The notes under the pieces are model-generated. The model searched no databases. It was not told where the DNA came from and saw only the letters and a program-made list of their open reading frames with translations. The position numbers and the translations under genes are program-made. Below, piece after piece: positions 43,489 through 55,215 of a stretch of DNA of 64,000 nucleotides. Numbering within the stretch: position 1 is the first letter of the stretch; each line of letters starts with the position of its first letter. Location of the stretch: positions 260,501 through 324,500 of the forward strand of contig CASBPS010000124.1 in assembly GCA_949126835.1 (NCBI GenBank). Reading direction: 5' to 3'. The stretch is from Anisus vortex. Its lineage: Eukaryota > Mollusca > Gastropoda > Planorbidae.

Positions 43489-44718
43489 TCAAAGGACTAT
43501 ACGTTGTCCTTGGTAAGCATATTTCACATCTGCTAGACCAGCCATGCAGTCACAATGTGCAGTGACAATGGTTCCATCCTCCTGAGATATTACCCAAGGC
43601 TTCAAGGGTTTTTCACTATGTGACTGGTAATGGCGAACCTTAAAAAAAAAAAAAGAAACGAATACACTCTATTACATGATCCTAAAACATATAAGCCTAC
43701 AATTCAATGTCACAATACTAAAAACGTACCTTTATATTATTATTAAAATAAATAAATATTATTAAATCATCATTTAAATTTATATTTGTTAGCCTTGAGC
43801 CCTAGAGATTATATATATATATATATGTGTTCTTAGTTGAATGTTAAATGCGCTCTTAGCTTAAATTAAATTTGTTGGCAGCGCTATACAAATATTATTA
43901 TTAGTATAAATATAATGGGCCTTTATAACAAACTGATATAGTAGGCCTATAGTTTTCTAGGCCTAAAATAACATTAAAGTCCATTTACATTACATTTACA
44001 TGCCTAATCTTTATTCTTATAAAAACTTTAAAAAAAATGTTAAATAAAAGTCTAGGCCTATAAATTCTTTATATAACTTAAATATAAGGTCTAGCCTCTA
44101 TCATGCTTTTATAAATGCATGTCAAGTACATCATGTAGAATTGTAGACCTAATCAAAATTATATTGCACATAAATTATGTCATAAATAATATAATATTAT
44201 AGGCCTATGACCTATGTGACATGTGCATTTTAATAGATCTTAAGTCTTATAAAATTACTACACACACACAAATCCTCATTTAGAATGAAAATAGTATAAT
44301 ATTTAATAATATTTTAAATATTATTATATTTAAATAAACTTACCTCAGAGATAATGATAATGTTTTCACTGCTTTTGGGTTTGTGTCTCATTAGGCCTAT
44401 ATTAGTATATACCTTTCACCCAGCCTGAGGTTAGCTGATTATCTCCAAGCTGCTTCGATGCCTTAAATTGCTGATGAGTGTAAAAGCTTACTTTATAGAT
44501 ATTCATATGTCTTCTTGTTCAACTGTTGGTAAATGGACAACGTCATTGAACGTCGGTGGACCACACGTTGTTCTCATATTCATATGGATCTACTCCATTA
44601 TCATTTATCAAACTAATCAAAGTGAAGTCAATTTATCTTCCTTTTTTCGTTTACTAACTGCATCTAAAGACTCTTTATAAGAAACTTTATTGCAAGTATT
44701 ACTTGTCCTACATGCCAT
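43489..44718 (-). pseudogene. Two-exon SWIM zinc-finger protein remnant
   Basis: Exon A starts at ATG 44718 (MACRTSNTCNKVSYKESLDA) and, with frameshifts, continues GVDPYEYENNVWSTDV, then QLTSGWVKGIY, to a donor CTCTGAG|GTAAGT at 44344/44343. Exon B (43638-43489) follows a poly-T acceptor and reads [20 protein letters not shown] then [14 protein letters not shown]. This matches the multi-copy invertebrate family that has a SWIM zinc finger (C-x-C ... C-x-H) and often a YqaJ-like nuclease domain. The C-x-C is intact, but the second half of the finger is lost (DVKYAY then stop). Family naming is from memory. Confidence 0.65.
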
Positions 44719-45661
44719 TTTAAACAAGGTTTTAATCGGACAAGAAGCCACCGGTAAAGATTTTTAGGTAGTACTGATTTTAGGCTTAAAACTCAGTGTG
44801 AATGTTGTTAACGTCATGAACGCCTCGAAATTATCGACAATAGGAATTGCCATCCGCCTGAAATTTGTTTACATCACGTGATACACAAGTGGGATTAACC
44901 TATAGGCCTATTTATTTAACATTTTTGTTCTTAAATGTTTTCAGAAAATAAAAATAAAAATGTGTGTATAATTATGAGATATAGTCAGATATAGCCTATA
45001 TCTTTTGTTTCATTGTAATTTATTAAATGTTTATCTGAAGCTTATACAGATCTATTTAATTTTTTCCCGTGCAAGTGTTAACAATTATAGACTAGACTAG
45101 AATATAATGTCCCTACAATTTACTAAGCAACGGATACTGAGATTTGTGTATACCTACCTTTAATAAGTTATTGAAACATAAAATGTAGGCTATACGAAAT
45201 TATGAGGTTGAGGTTGGTATGTGTGTGTGGGGGGGGGGCGGGGAGGATTGAACACTTGTAGGGCCAGTGATGTTTTCATTTAGTACAACATTATTAAGAC
45301 GTAGGCCCACAGTGGAAGAAGTTAAGTGCGTAGCGCTAAAAGAGAAGGGGTGAGGTGAGAGTGTGTGTGTATGGGTGGGGGTATTTGACATTGGACTTCG
45401 AAAAATGTAAGGGAACTGGGAACAAGCTTGCTTAACAATAACTTTTTGTATACCCCCCTTGCCCTTTTTCCAATACCACAGAAGACAAACCCACCCAAAC
45501 AATGGGCTAGGGATGGGGGATATTGCGGATGACTTTCTCGTCATAAATCTCGACGACTGAACATTACCACAGGGACGCGAGGTGTCTGTCGAGAGTAAAC
45601 GACAGGGTGGGGGGGGGGAAGAAAACACAACCGGTGTGGGCCCCGGGGGTGAAAGAATTGG
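44719..45661. other. Unique DNA, no gene seen
   Basis: AT-rich, becoming G/T-rich at 45200-45640 with TGTGTG and G runs. The 142-codon minus frame there is compositional. Confidence 0.5.
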
Positions 45662-45934
45662 GTAGGAAGCAGGGCCGGATTTAGACTTGATGGGGCCCTA
45701 AGCTATTTGAGATATGGGGTCCTTTATAAGTCCAGAATTATATATTAGTGCAAAATATGATTTTCGGATACTTAGAGGGTTTAAATGAAATACAATTAAG
45801 AAGTATTGCCTATAGTTAGTGAAATAATACATTTTTTTTACATTTGTATTCATTCATATTAAACTTAAAATGCAAACTCTGGTAAAAAGAAACAAAAATT
45901 CTTTTAAAAGGAATAATTTACAAAGACTTATTAT

Positions 45935-47400
45935 CTAAAATATTTTCTTTCTTGCTTTTGCCAGAGCAAAGTCACTGATGACATCATCAAATGATAAACT
46001 GTGTAGTTTGTCACTTTCTATGCACATGAGACTGAGGGAACATAGTTTATCTTGAGTCATTGTTGTTCTAAATTCACTTTTTATCCTCTTCAAGTGAGAA
46101 AAAGATCTTTCTCCAGAGCAATTTGCAACCATCATACTAAGAAACACTTAAAATCGCTTCTACGTTAGGGAATACTGATTGGACACGATCAATAAATATT
46201 ACCCTGAACCATAGGCTTGACTATGTCTAACATATTGATGAAAATTCTTGACTTCTCCAACAAGATTCATTTCCACATCTTCAGGGTATGTTTGGCATAA
46301 AGCACTAACCCCTTCACGAATCGTTTCTTTTGTAGCTTCTAATTTGTTTAAGAATGAAACATTTTTCGCAGCATCATTGTATACTAAGGCCCTCTGTGCC
46401 CGACTTGACTCTAATGCATCCATCACAGGTATAAATGTTTTTATTCTGAACTTGTCTCTTGGCTCAAGGTTCTCTAAAGCATCATCTTCATCATCGTTGA
46501 TACGCCTTCTTCTATATCTGCTTTTCTTGTAATCAACATCAGACAATTTTTCCTTTGCTTTTCTTTTCAAAATGATCAAACATATATCTGGAACCTTTAA
46601 CAAAATCCGCAAGTGAAGCGTATAATTTCCTACATATTTCTAGACTAATTTGGGGGTCTTGCACTGATTGACTAGTCTTGTGAAATTCATCCAGCAAGTA
46701 ACTCCACAAATATAACATTACCATACATTCAAACTCTTCCATTTGATTCAAAATGTTTATGGCTTGATTTCTTGTTTCGCCTTTCTCTGTAATACAGCAA
46801 TCATTTCATCATAACTATCAAGTAAGCTTATTGCACTAGTGGCCATTGAATGTGCTTCCCATCTAGTCTTTGACAAAGACTTTTGAAATTTTGAATCATC
46901 TTTGAAGAATGACAACAGTACTGCCCATCTATGTGTAGATGATGAAAAAAAAAATATATTCTTGAAAAATTCCCCAAAAGTTTATTGCTGTTCTACCAAC
47001 AAGATTCAGGGATTGACCAAAACATTGAATATACATAGCTTACTTGTTAATCTTTAATATTATTTCTTGCATTCCCTTGTATTTGCCAGACATATTGGCA
47101 TCATTATCATATGACTGGCCTCGACACTTACTAAAATCTTTTTTTGCATTCACTTGTAAGGTAGTTGTGCACCATCTTAGACATACTTTCCTTTGTGTGG
47201 CAACCTATCTCAGGGAAAGTTAGAAAACGTTCAATAGGGACCCCATCATCTGGTGAAACATACCTCACAATAATTTGAATAACAGTGGGCTGATCAATAT
47301 GGGGCCGGTCTGGAGTAGAATCTACAGAGAGACTGAAGTACCCTGTAGTTCTTAAATCATCTTTATAATTAAGCCGTTAAATGTGATTTTGCCTTAATGT
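45935..47400 (-). pseudogene. ZMYM1-like hAT transposase, decayed
   Basis: N to C: SVDSTPD-like blocks and a VERFL-F-like block near 47200-47340, CRGQSYDNDANMSGKYKGMQ near 47060-47130, SLNLVG near 47000, EEFECMVMLYLWSYLLDE (46700-46750), a Lys/Arg-rich segment, then the C-terminal dimerisation domain LSMMVANCSGERSFSHLKRI with LCSLSLMCIE and FDDVISDFALAKARK. Stops and frameshifts separate all blocks, so it is non-functional. The order and motifs match DUF4371/hATC-type proteins. Confidence 0.8.
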
Positions 47401-47721
47401 AATCGAATATACAGTCACAACGTTAATTCAGATGCATTCGCGAAAATACTATGAAGAAATCAATACCAATTATAATCGTTGTCATTTTGGCAATGAAAAA
47501 GTTTAGTCTTGTTGAAAATATTTACGAAAAATGCTGCTTTTTTAACTAATCAAAGTCATAGGCCTAAAACGAAACATAGTCAATTATTTAGGTCAATGGC
47601 AGCATTTAAAAGTATTTTTTTAGTTTTGTAGGCCTTAACATCTTTGTTCTTCTTTTTAAAAAGGGGGCCATTCAGGTTAAACAAGCTAAATAGTAGAAAT
47701 AGTAGGATTGTGGGGGCCTTT

Positions 47722-47876
47722 GTTGGACTGGAGCGCTTAAAATTGTAAGGGAATAAATGAATTTTACATTCAATTTTCAACGAAAGAATGGGGATGTTAC
47801 TAAAAAATTTCTTTTTCTGATGTGTGGGGGCCCCTGTTCCAACGGAACATGTGGAACATGCCTAAATACGCCACTG
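47722..47876. repeat. Short repeat ending AAATACGCCACTG, second copy at 57821-57956
   Basis: TTGGACTGGAGCGCTTAAAA, AATAAATGAATTTT and CAACGAAAGAATGGGG are shared with 57821-57956. Both end AAATACGCCACTG, whose complement CAGTGGCGTATTT is a typical hAT terminus. This copy is nested inside the hAT element. Confidence 0.65.
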
Positions 47877-48201
47877 GTAGAAACTTAGAGATGTCAAGTG
47901 CTATCGATAATAGATATATCGGTATCCACTATCGAAAACAAACGCTAAATAGAAAAAACTAAAACACATTATTTTTAAAACTACACAATTTTATCTTATT
48001 TTAAATCTTTTTGAAAACAAATGGGTGAAGAGTATGGGATGTTCCGGACGTGCGGCATTGGGACAAATAATGCTGCAGTATATTTAAGTATATTATGATA
48101 ATTGCTCACCCGGACAATTTTTTTTGGGGGGGCCCCAAATCAGTGGGGGCCCTAAGCTATAGCTTGTCTAGCTTATAGGTAAACCCGGCCTTGGTAGGAA
48201 G

Positions 48202-48448
48202 TGGAGAGAGAGAAAAAAAAGGTAACAAAATAAAAGCCATTCGAAGTCTAGACGCCATGTTGTTAATGTAAATAAGCCGGTTTGGCAGGTAGTTGCCAGT
48301 TTTGCCCAGGCTTGCCACAGTGTAGATTTGCAGAGTTAACCGAAGAGGTGAAAATAATTATAATAGCTCTTTTAAGTTATAAAACTAGATCTCCGATTAT
48401 AAATTTGTTATTGTTCTTTAAAATAAATTAAAATATTGAAGACTTTAA
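48202..48448. other. Unique DNA, no gene seen
   Basis: Nothing recognisable between the hAT element and the tandem duplication. Confidence 0.4.
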
Positions 48449-48896
48449 GTTTAAAACCAGATGACATTGCCGTCTATTTCTAAAAGAGGTTATATTATAG
48501 CAAAAAACGGTAGGGCCTACCTATGTCCCTATCGGATAAGTTTTTGCTTAACCTAGCATATGTAAAAATTAAATGGGCATATGGTTGAATGTACTAGTAG
48601 TCACTGCTCATGTGCCTAAAGTTTTGCTCCTGTAGGCTATCTATATCTTTCTTAAAGATGTACAAGTTTAAAACCCGATGACACTGTCGTCTATTTCTAA
48701 TAGAGGTTATATAGCAAAAAACGATATGTCCCTATCGGATAAGTTTTTGCTTAAACTAGCATATGTAAAAATTAAATGGGCATATGATTGGATGTACTAG
48801 TAGTCACTGCTCATGTGCCTAAAGTTTTGACCCTGTATCTACATATTTCTTAAAGACGTAAAAGTTTCAAACCCGATGACATTGCCGTCTATTTCT
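48449..48896. repeat. Roughly 200-bp tandem repeat, 2.2 copies
   Basis: Units start at 48449, 48666 and 48864 with GTTTAAAACCCGATGACATT. Shared landmarks are CCCTATCGGATAAGTTTTTG and ACTAGTAGTCACTGCTCATG. Confidence 0.9.
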
Positions 48897-50244
48897 GAAC
48901 TGCTATTTACTTAAACATAACTGTTAGTGCCTTTAAGTGAATGAATTGGATACCAGTAGGTAATCTATATTTCAGCATAGGCTATCTATGTGTTTTACAT
49001 TAACTTCATTTAATGTAGACTTTAGGATTGTATTAATAATTTCATTAAATGTACAATAGATTATGACCTTCAATATATAACAAATATTCTCAATAATTCA
49101 AGAAACAACAAGTTTTATTATACCCTTAAACGTGTATTATTTAGTTTTTTCATTCAAAAATACATTTTTATAAAAACCTATTGCATTTACATTATTTAGA
49201 TAAATATGAAAACTCATAGGCATAGTATTTACAGTAATATATTGAGATAAATATGTAAGATAAAAGAACATATTTAGCTATAAAAATGTATCTTGTTCCT
49301 GTGATAATCTTTGTGCTAAATGTTGTCCACGTTTAATACATGTAGTCGGCTAATTGTTACAGTTCAGATTGTGTTCACTGTAACATGGTGATGATGTCAA
49401 GATTTAGAATTGTTGCTAATTAAACAAAAATCTTAAGGTGTTCGCCAAAGGGAAATAATTTAGTAACACAAAAAAGCATGATTTTTATGAGTGAAAAAAG
49501 TAAACAAGTGAGATCAAATGGTAATAAGAATCTACTATACGTTGGATACTCAAGATGTAAAAAGTGTTATTCTTGTAGCCTAGCTGTATTGAGCCACTTA
49601 TGGACTTAGTAATTATTCCACAAGTGTCAAGTTATGGACTTAGTAAAGTGAATGAATTTGTGTCTGTGATACTATAAGCCTTTTGACTATTCATATATGC
49701 ATACTATCAAATCAATGAAATCATGAAATAAAACAATAAGAAACACTTTTGTTTATTAAATGAAACAAACCTAAACATGGTTTTCTATAATTATATACAG
49801 TCAAAGTATGTACACATTACTAGTAGTCTACAAAGCAAAAAGATAATGAAGCAAAACATACCGGTAAAAACATACATTTTAGGCCTAGCTGGTGCAAGGC
49901 TTAATGAACAATATGCAATTTAAAATAATAAAAACCAATGACATAACATTAAACAGTAAAGACAATTATCTTCAAAACAAGTAAAAGAAAGAATAAAAGG
50001 CATTATTTCTAATAAGACGTTTTTAGTATCAAAGACAAGGTTGCAAATAAAAATATTTAAAAAATTGGTATAGAATAACAACTTAACTATGAACTAGTGA
50101 AAGAACGTTAAAACTCTGGTTTTAACACAAGAACGATTATTCACTTTAATCCGCAAGGATTATAAATATGTCCATAGGCTATATAAGTAAAATGCAATGA
50201 TAGTTAAAGAATAAATCAATTTGAAGATTCCAGCAACTAGAGAA
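48897..50244. other. AT-rich DNA, no gene seen
   Basis: No long open frame, repeat or recognisable fragment. Confidence 0.5.
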
Positions 50245-52032
50245 GTAAGCTATAGATAAGACAGAAACGAGATTGGATTATCAAAGAAAGTGTATGACAA
50301 AACAACTAGAGGAGGAAACTGCAAAAGAACGAAAAAGACGATTGGAAGAAAAAAAGAAAGCGAAGGACAAAACAACTAGGTAAGGAAACTGCAGATGTAA
50401 GAGAAATTACGATTAGACAATCTGAGACGTCGCAAGGCAGAGCAATTAAAAAATGAAACACTAGATAAACGAAAAGAAAGGGTGCCACTCAAGCGACAGA
50501 AAGCCATTCAAGGACTTTCGCTAGAGACCATTGATCAACGTGAACAATGAACAATGAACAATGAACAATATTTATTTGCCACATAGTACATAGGTACAAT
50601 AAAGGCATAGTTAAAATCATAAGAAAATTATAGCATTTGTGAATAATAAATTGTACAATAATAGTAATACCAATATTAGTAATAAAAATGAAGGTAATAA
50701 AAAAATGTATTAATTAAAGGTATCCTAAAAGAAAATTCAGGGGGGATAATTTAGTATATAATAAAAAATTTTGGGGAAAAAAAACAAAGAAAAAAAAACA
50801 ACTTAATTTACGAACATAGACATACAGTTACATCACTTTAATTAGACCAGCACATCATTAACATAGTAAGAACGAACATTTTTGAAATCTTTCACAATTT
50901 TTCTTGCGGCTTAGTATATTACATTACCGCCACGACTGTCTATCATTAACAAAGAGACAAACCAACATGTTAAAATACTTAAACATTTCTAACCTTTTTT
51001 TTCATTTTTTCAAAGCAGATACTAATATTTTTGAAAATATGCTTAGTTTTTTAAGTTGTTTTAGAGAGCTAGAATTAAGCAGTTCCAACATTTTTTCTAC
51101 ATTAGGTCTGTTATAGTAATATGTTTTTAGATAAATTTTTCGTTGGGCATTGAAGTGCACACATTGGAGTAAATAGTGAAATCCATCTCCTATATCTTTT
51201 AAGCAATGGGGACAAAATCTTAAATTATAATCTATTCTGGAGTGGCGACCCAGTTCAACAGGGAAATTATTGTTACTTGTTCGTATTTTTAGTATAAAGA
51301 TAGATTCTTTCAGACGTAATTTTTTTAAAAAGGGTGGAATATTTTCCCAGTCAGATTTGTATTTTAGAGCGCTATATAATTTACCTTTATTGCTTATTTG
51401 CATACTCTCATAAAGTTCTTGTTTACTTTGATCATTTATACGTAAGTTAATTATTGATTTTGAAAGTTTAGTATTTATTATATCTTGTTCTAACCAAATA
51501 TATCCTAATCCTAGTTGTTCTAGTTGTAACTTTATATCGGCGGACCATTTCCATTTTACAACCAGGTGCTTTTTAAGTAAAATGTTATAAATTATTTTAG
51601 AAATTCTGCTTTGTTTATCGGTCGCTATTTTGATCCAGAAGTGTAACATTCTTTTTTTAATAAATGATCTTATATAAACAACACTTGGAAGAGCAACGTC
51701 GCCGTAATGTGAGGCGACAATTATTTATGAAACAAAATATATTGCCCACATACAACTGCGCAACCAATTCCGACATTACCTACACAAGTTTGGGATCTTT
51801 CAACATAGCATGTATTCACTGTCATACTGTTCGTTTTCCCGTATAACGGGTGTCGAACAGAATCAACCGCGACTATTTTGGTGACTGCTGTTTATCTGGT
51901 CAAGTAAACATAGAGCCACCAGTCTTTCCAAATGAGTTGGCCTGCCTCTTTTTTAAAACGTCGTTTGCTCGCAGAAGAATTCCACAAGAGGATCAGGAAC
52001 TTAAATTAATGTATCGCACTGGCTTTGTTTAA
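50245..52032 (+). pseudogene. Helitron N-terminal region, split by a LINE
   Basis: 50250-50540 encodes a charged repeat-like stretch (KQLEEETAKERKRRLEEKKK and relatives) as found at the N-terminus of Helitron proteins. After the LINE (50541-51655) the plus strand continues YKQHLEEQRRRNVRRQLFMK, then SLGSFNIACIHCHTVRFP, a TAA at 51844, and RDYFGDCCLSGQVNIEPP. The Cys/His spacing and the CC-GxV-hydrophobic-PP phrase match the helitron-like N-terminal zinc region. Rep HUH and helicase domains are absent, so this is only the start of a Helitron gene. Confidence 0.65.
50541..51655 (-). mobile_element. 5'-truncated LINE (RT C-terminus and 3' tail)
   Basis: 51649-51002 (minus) encodes the C-terminal region of a non-LTR ORF2: LKIRTSNNNFPVELGRHSRI, then LRFCPHCLKDIGDGFHYLLQ and C, a C-x-x-C...H...C finger, then a YYYNRPN-like block. 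The stop is followed by a 3' UTR of about 460 bp and a tail of four ATTGTTC units (plus strand GAACAAT repeats at 50541-50569). It lies inside the Helitron remnant and so is younger than it. Target-site duplications were not clear. Confidence 0.78.
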
Positions 52033-53241
52033 AGTAGATGACGATCGGACAATCAATAGTCACGGAGTCTAAAGCTTCATAGCAGCAGGACAAGTCTACA
52101 TCCAGTACATCCAACACAAAATGTTTAGGGTGAATTTGAAAGTCCACAATACGTACAGATGTACTTCTTAGATTCCGATGATGCCGTCACCGAGCGATTT
52201 AAATATCCACTCAATCAGGAAATCATGATTATTAATGTTATTTTAAAGAGTATGCCCACATAGGCCTACTACTATTATAACGTATTTATGATATTGACGT
52301 ACATCAAACTATATATTATGTATAGCCTATGGTTTAATTGGTATTCACTTTATATTCACATTTCCCATATTTTTGAAGCCTGTAAATATGCAGCTTCTTA
52401 TTCGTGGTTGCTTTATTTAAATTTGACTTACTTTTTATTATAATTAATGTTTTTTATAATTTGTCTAAACTTCACATTACAATGCATGTTTATTCGTGAA
52501 CAATCTCCACCTACACTGTATGACATAGTCGTTCAATTTACTGGCTACATCGATGACCTTTATAAAGTCATTGATAAGTATAACATGCAATCTTGATTAG
52601 TCATAACTAATCTCATTGGAGATGGATTTTGGATTTTTGTTCAATCAATAACAGTTTATCAACCGGCATTTATTAAATGATATCACTAAATAATAATTTT
52701 TTTTTTTTAAGCTTTTAAAGCAGATTAAAATATATTGTAGCAAAAGTTATCATAGTGAAAAAGAAGACATGACTACAAAATACATTTCTAGGCCTACACC
52801 TTATTAAAAATGCCCACCTGTAAATAATAAATTATATACATCTATTCTATTTTTATAATTTCTCTATTGTTTTAAAGATATTTGATGTTAAAGAAAATAA
52901 ATGCATCATATTTTCTAACAATATTAGTATTACAATGATAATGCTTGACATTTCTATTATTCATTTCAGACTATACAGACCGATCTCAGATCAGTCACCC
53001 CGATATCAACGTATTAAAGGAAAGAATATCAGATTTCTTTATAAGCAATGAGTGATATCAACTTCTTTTGGCTAAACTGCCTATATATACATATGTATCT
53101 TCATCTAGGTGATCACGCCAAGTATCACAATATCTACAGCATATTATGCAAAAAACATATATATTATTATATAAAGCATAGGCCTACTTAAACAAAATTA
53201 AATATGATTAATATAATCTTATATTATATATTAGGGCTACA
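52033..53241. other. AT-rich DNA, no gene seen
   Basis: 52033-52200 could be decayed Helitron coding sequence; the rest shows nothing recognisable. Confidence 0.45.
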
Positions 53242-53397
53242 TACACTCCTTCTGTAAAAAAGATGATTGCATCCTAGACTTATCTATGGTCAGAGTCTAG
53301 TCTTGCATTTTCATTAGTGTTTTAATTAAAGGATTTTATTGGTTATCCTGGTTTGTTCAGCTAACCCATTCAGTGCCCGGGTGCCACTTGAATATCA
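53242..53397 (-). mobile_element. LINE family A copy
   Basis: Shares the TCTTGCATTTTCATTAGTGT and CCTGGTTTGTTCAG blocks and a degraded tail hairpin with the other copies. Confidence 0.65.
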
Positions 53398-53755
53398 ATG
53401 TATTATTACGCTATTTTCTTATCTTATTGTTTTGAAAAGCTATAAATTAATCATTCCAGCTTAAATTGTTAAAAAAATATGTATTTTTCCTTGATATAAA
53501 AGGGCCTGTTTCTCACGATAACATGCAATGTTATGGTATCATTTGTTGCAGGCGTCTTTTTTTAAGGACATTTTTTTAAATCTAAATATTTCTGAAAAAA
53601 AAATTAACACAAACTTTCATTCGTTAATCACACTATGACTTTCTATAACATATGTAAAAATCAAGAAAAAATAAGACCTCAGCAAGATATGGATTAAAGT
53701 ATGAAAATCTCAAAATAATGTGTAGTGCAGAATGTTCATACCTTAGAACTGTGCA

Positions 53756-53827
53756 GCCGAAATAACTCAGTTGGGAAAGCGTTAGACTGAAGATCTAAAG
53801 GTTCCTGGTTTGCTCCGGGTTTCGGCA
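53756..53827 (+). pseudogene. Degenerate tRNA-Phe (GAA)
   Basis: Acceptor stem GCCGAAA/TTTCGGC is perfect. The anticodon arm TTAGA-CTGAAGA-TCTAA is intact with anticodon GAA at 53789-53791. The D stem (ACTC/AAGC) has two mismatches, and the T loop is TTTGCT, one base short of the TTCGATC of animal tRNA-Phe, so the B box is broken. Total 72 nt instead of 73. A T run follows at about 53831, as a Pol III terminator would. Probably a tRNA pseudogene or a retroposed copy. Confidence 0.8.
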
Positions 53828-53935
53828 ACACCTTTTTTTGTTAAATTTCCATACCAATTTTTTTAAATTCTAAAACAATGCACAAAAGCGGTGTCACATT
53901 TACATATAAATAAAAATTGAGACAAATTGTTAAGA

Positions 53936-54158
53936 GTCGTGACAGCATAGCCTACTAGGGGATGTGTGGCTAGCACAATGCCCAGCTGCCTTTACTTTAC
54001 TTGAACTAATGTCAGGTAGGCTACCCATCAGAGATGGGATGACTCAGGGGCACCCTCGAGTCCAAGGAAAAAAAATCCTTTCCTTGACCAGGATTTGAAT
54101 CAAGGACCTTCGTTACGCCAATCGAACGCTCTGCTGTTTGGCCACTGTGCTTCATAAC
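53936..54158 (-). mobile_element. tRNA-derived SINE, gastropod type
   Basis: The minus-strand head has A-box-like CAGTGGCCAAACAGCAGAGC and B-box-like GATTCAAATCCTGG. The body contains GATGGGTAGCC and CTGACATTAGTTCA, and the far end GGCATTGTGCTAGCCACAC. The GTGGC-AGCAC ... CTTTACTTT ... AATGTCAGGTA order (plus strand) matches SINEs I remember from gastropod genomes. Fragments occur at 9195-9245 and 12020-12115. Confidence 0.7.
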
Positions 54159-54235
54159 ACGGTAACCATATTTTTTCTTTTGTTTATCGAGTAGAGCCCC
54201 GGAATATCATATCCGAGATAGTTCAGGATCAATAT

Positions 54236-54358
54236 CTAGTTACCCGGTAACGTCTTGGACCATTCCACTCCGTCGGTGGCAGGGATAGAACCTGCGACGT
54301 GTCAGTTGGTTTTTGGTTGACAGTCCGGTGAACTAACTGCTGGAGCAGCCGGCTTCAT
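54236..54358 (-). mobile_element. tRNA-derived SINE, same family as 24561-24728
   Basis: TCCGTCGGTGGCAGGGATAG then GTTGGTTTTTGGTTGACAGT then AGCCGGCT match the 24.6-kb copy closely. The shared LINE-type tail is not visible here, so the copy is 3'-truncated or diverged. It follows the other SINE by 78 bp. Confidence 0.7.
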
Positions 54359-54769
54359 TCCCATGGGTGTGTGTGGTGAGGGGGGGTAATAGTAGTGAGG
54401 GGGCACCTAAAATGATTTTCGGTGAGAATAAAGTAGGTAGCTCATTATCAGATAATATTGCCCCCACAGTCGCATTGTCAATCCTCTAAAGATTTAGAAT
54501 TCTCTAATAGTTTATAAAGGAATGTATGAATAAACGAATGTATTACGCCGACCCCCATCCGTCTTACAGCTCAAAGAAGATTGTCTCAAATTACTTCAAC
54601 TAGCTTCGGAAACGTTTTTATTTTACTTTAAACCTTTTAGAGTTTAGGAGACGCTGATAGGACCTGATCAACCACACAAAAGCAATCTGTCCCAATGTTC
54701 AGATAAACATAAGGACGAAAACACATTACAAGCTTATGTAGCACTCCAAGGCAAAATTTTCAGTGCCGC
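54359..54769. other. Unique DNA, no gene seen
   Basis: G/T-rich start, then unremarkable. Confidence 0.4.
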
Positions 54770-55215
54770 CCCCTTGCATACTGTACCTGCTTTTTTAGTG
54801 CTATATTTGCTATATTTACACTACATTTGCCGCCGCCCCCTGGAAGTGTTGCCCCGGGCATATGTCCCCCTTGCCAGCCCCTTTGTGAGGGTCCTGGCAG
54901 AGCCTTTACAAGCTTAATTGTTTGATCGCGTGTTTCTGCTATTTCTTTGTTAATACATTTTGAAATTATTCCCATGCACCTGAGCTCGGCTGCTCTGTCT
55001 GGCCTTATAGTTGTTTCTAATGAATCATTTATATCTGAAGACATGCAAGGAATACCCGATAATTTAAAAATTGTCTTCTTATGCACTATCATCAGTCCGT
55101 GCCTTTCTCTTTTTCTAGTTTAAAATAGGATTATCCTTTTTTCGTCCGCCAGGCATTTTCATAAAGTTGTAAATGTTATAACTTTAAAGACTGTATAAAA
55201 TACTTACCATCACAA
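54770..55215 (-). repeat. Inverted copy of the foldback interior, with hAT-like GC-rich end
   Basis: The minus strand contains ATGCCTGGCGGACGAAAAAA (start at 55155) and a block readable as GIPCMSSDINDSLETTIRP and AAELRCMGIISKCINKEIAE, which aligns to the degraded copy at 38782-38960. Toward 54780 it runs into GCCCGGGGCAACACTTCCAG then GGGGCGGCGGC, a transposon-end-like GC-rich stretch. No family was recognised for the peptide. Confidence 0.55.

Larger units (their letters stand above)
45670..48193 (-). mobile_element. Structurally complete hAT transposon with 8-bp target duplication
   Basis: Flanks are GTAGGAAG at 45662-45669 and GTAGGAAG at 48194-48201, a perfect 8-bp duplication typical of hAT. 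Ends are CAGGGCCGGATTTAGAC and, inverted, CAAGGCCGGGTTTACC (12 of the first 14 bases match). Just inside both ends is GGGGCCCTAAGC-like sequence. The interior carries a degenerate minus-strand transposase. Length 2524 bp. Confidence 0.9.

Noticed and set aside
45200..45628. 142-codon minus-strand frame
   Set aside because: Built from G/T-rich low complexity (PPPP, HTHTHT) with no recognisable domain.
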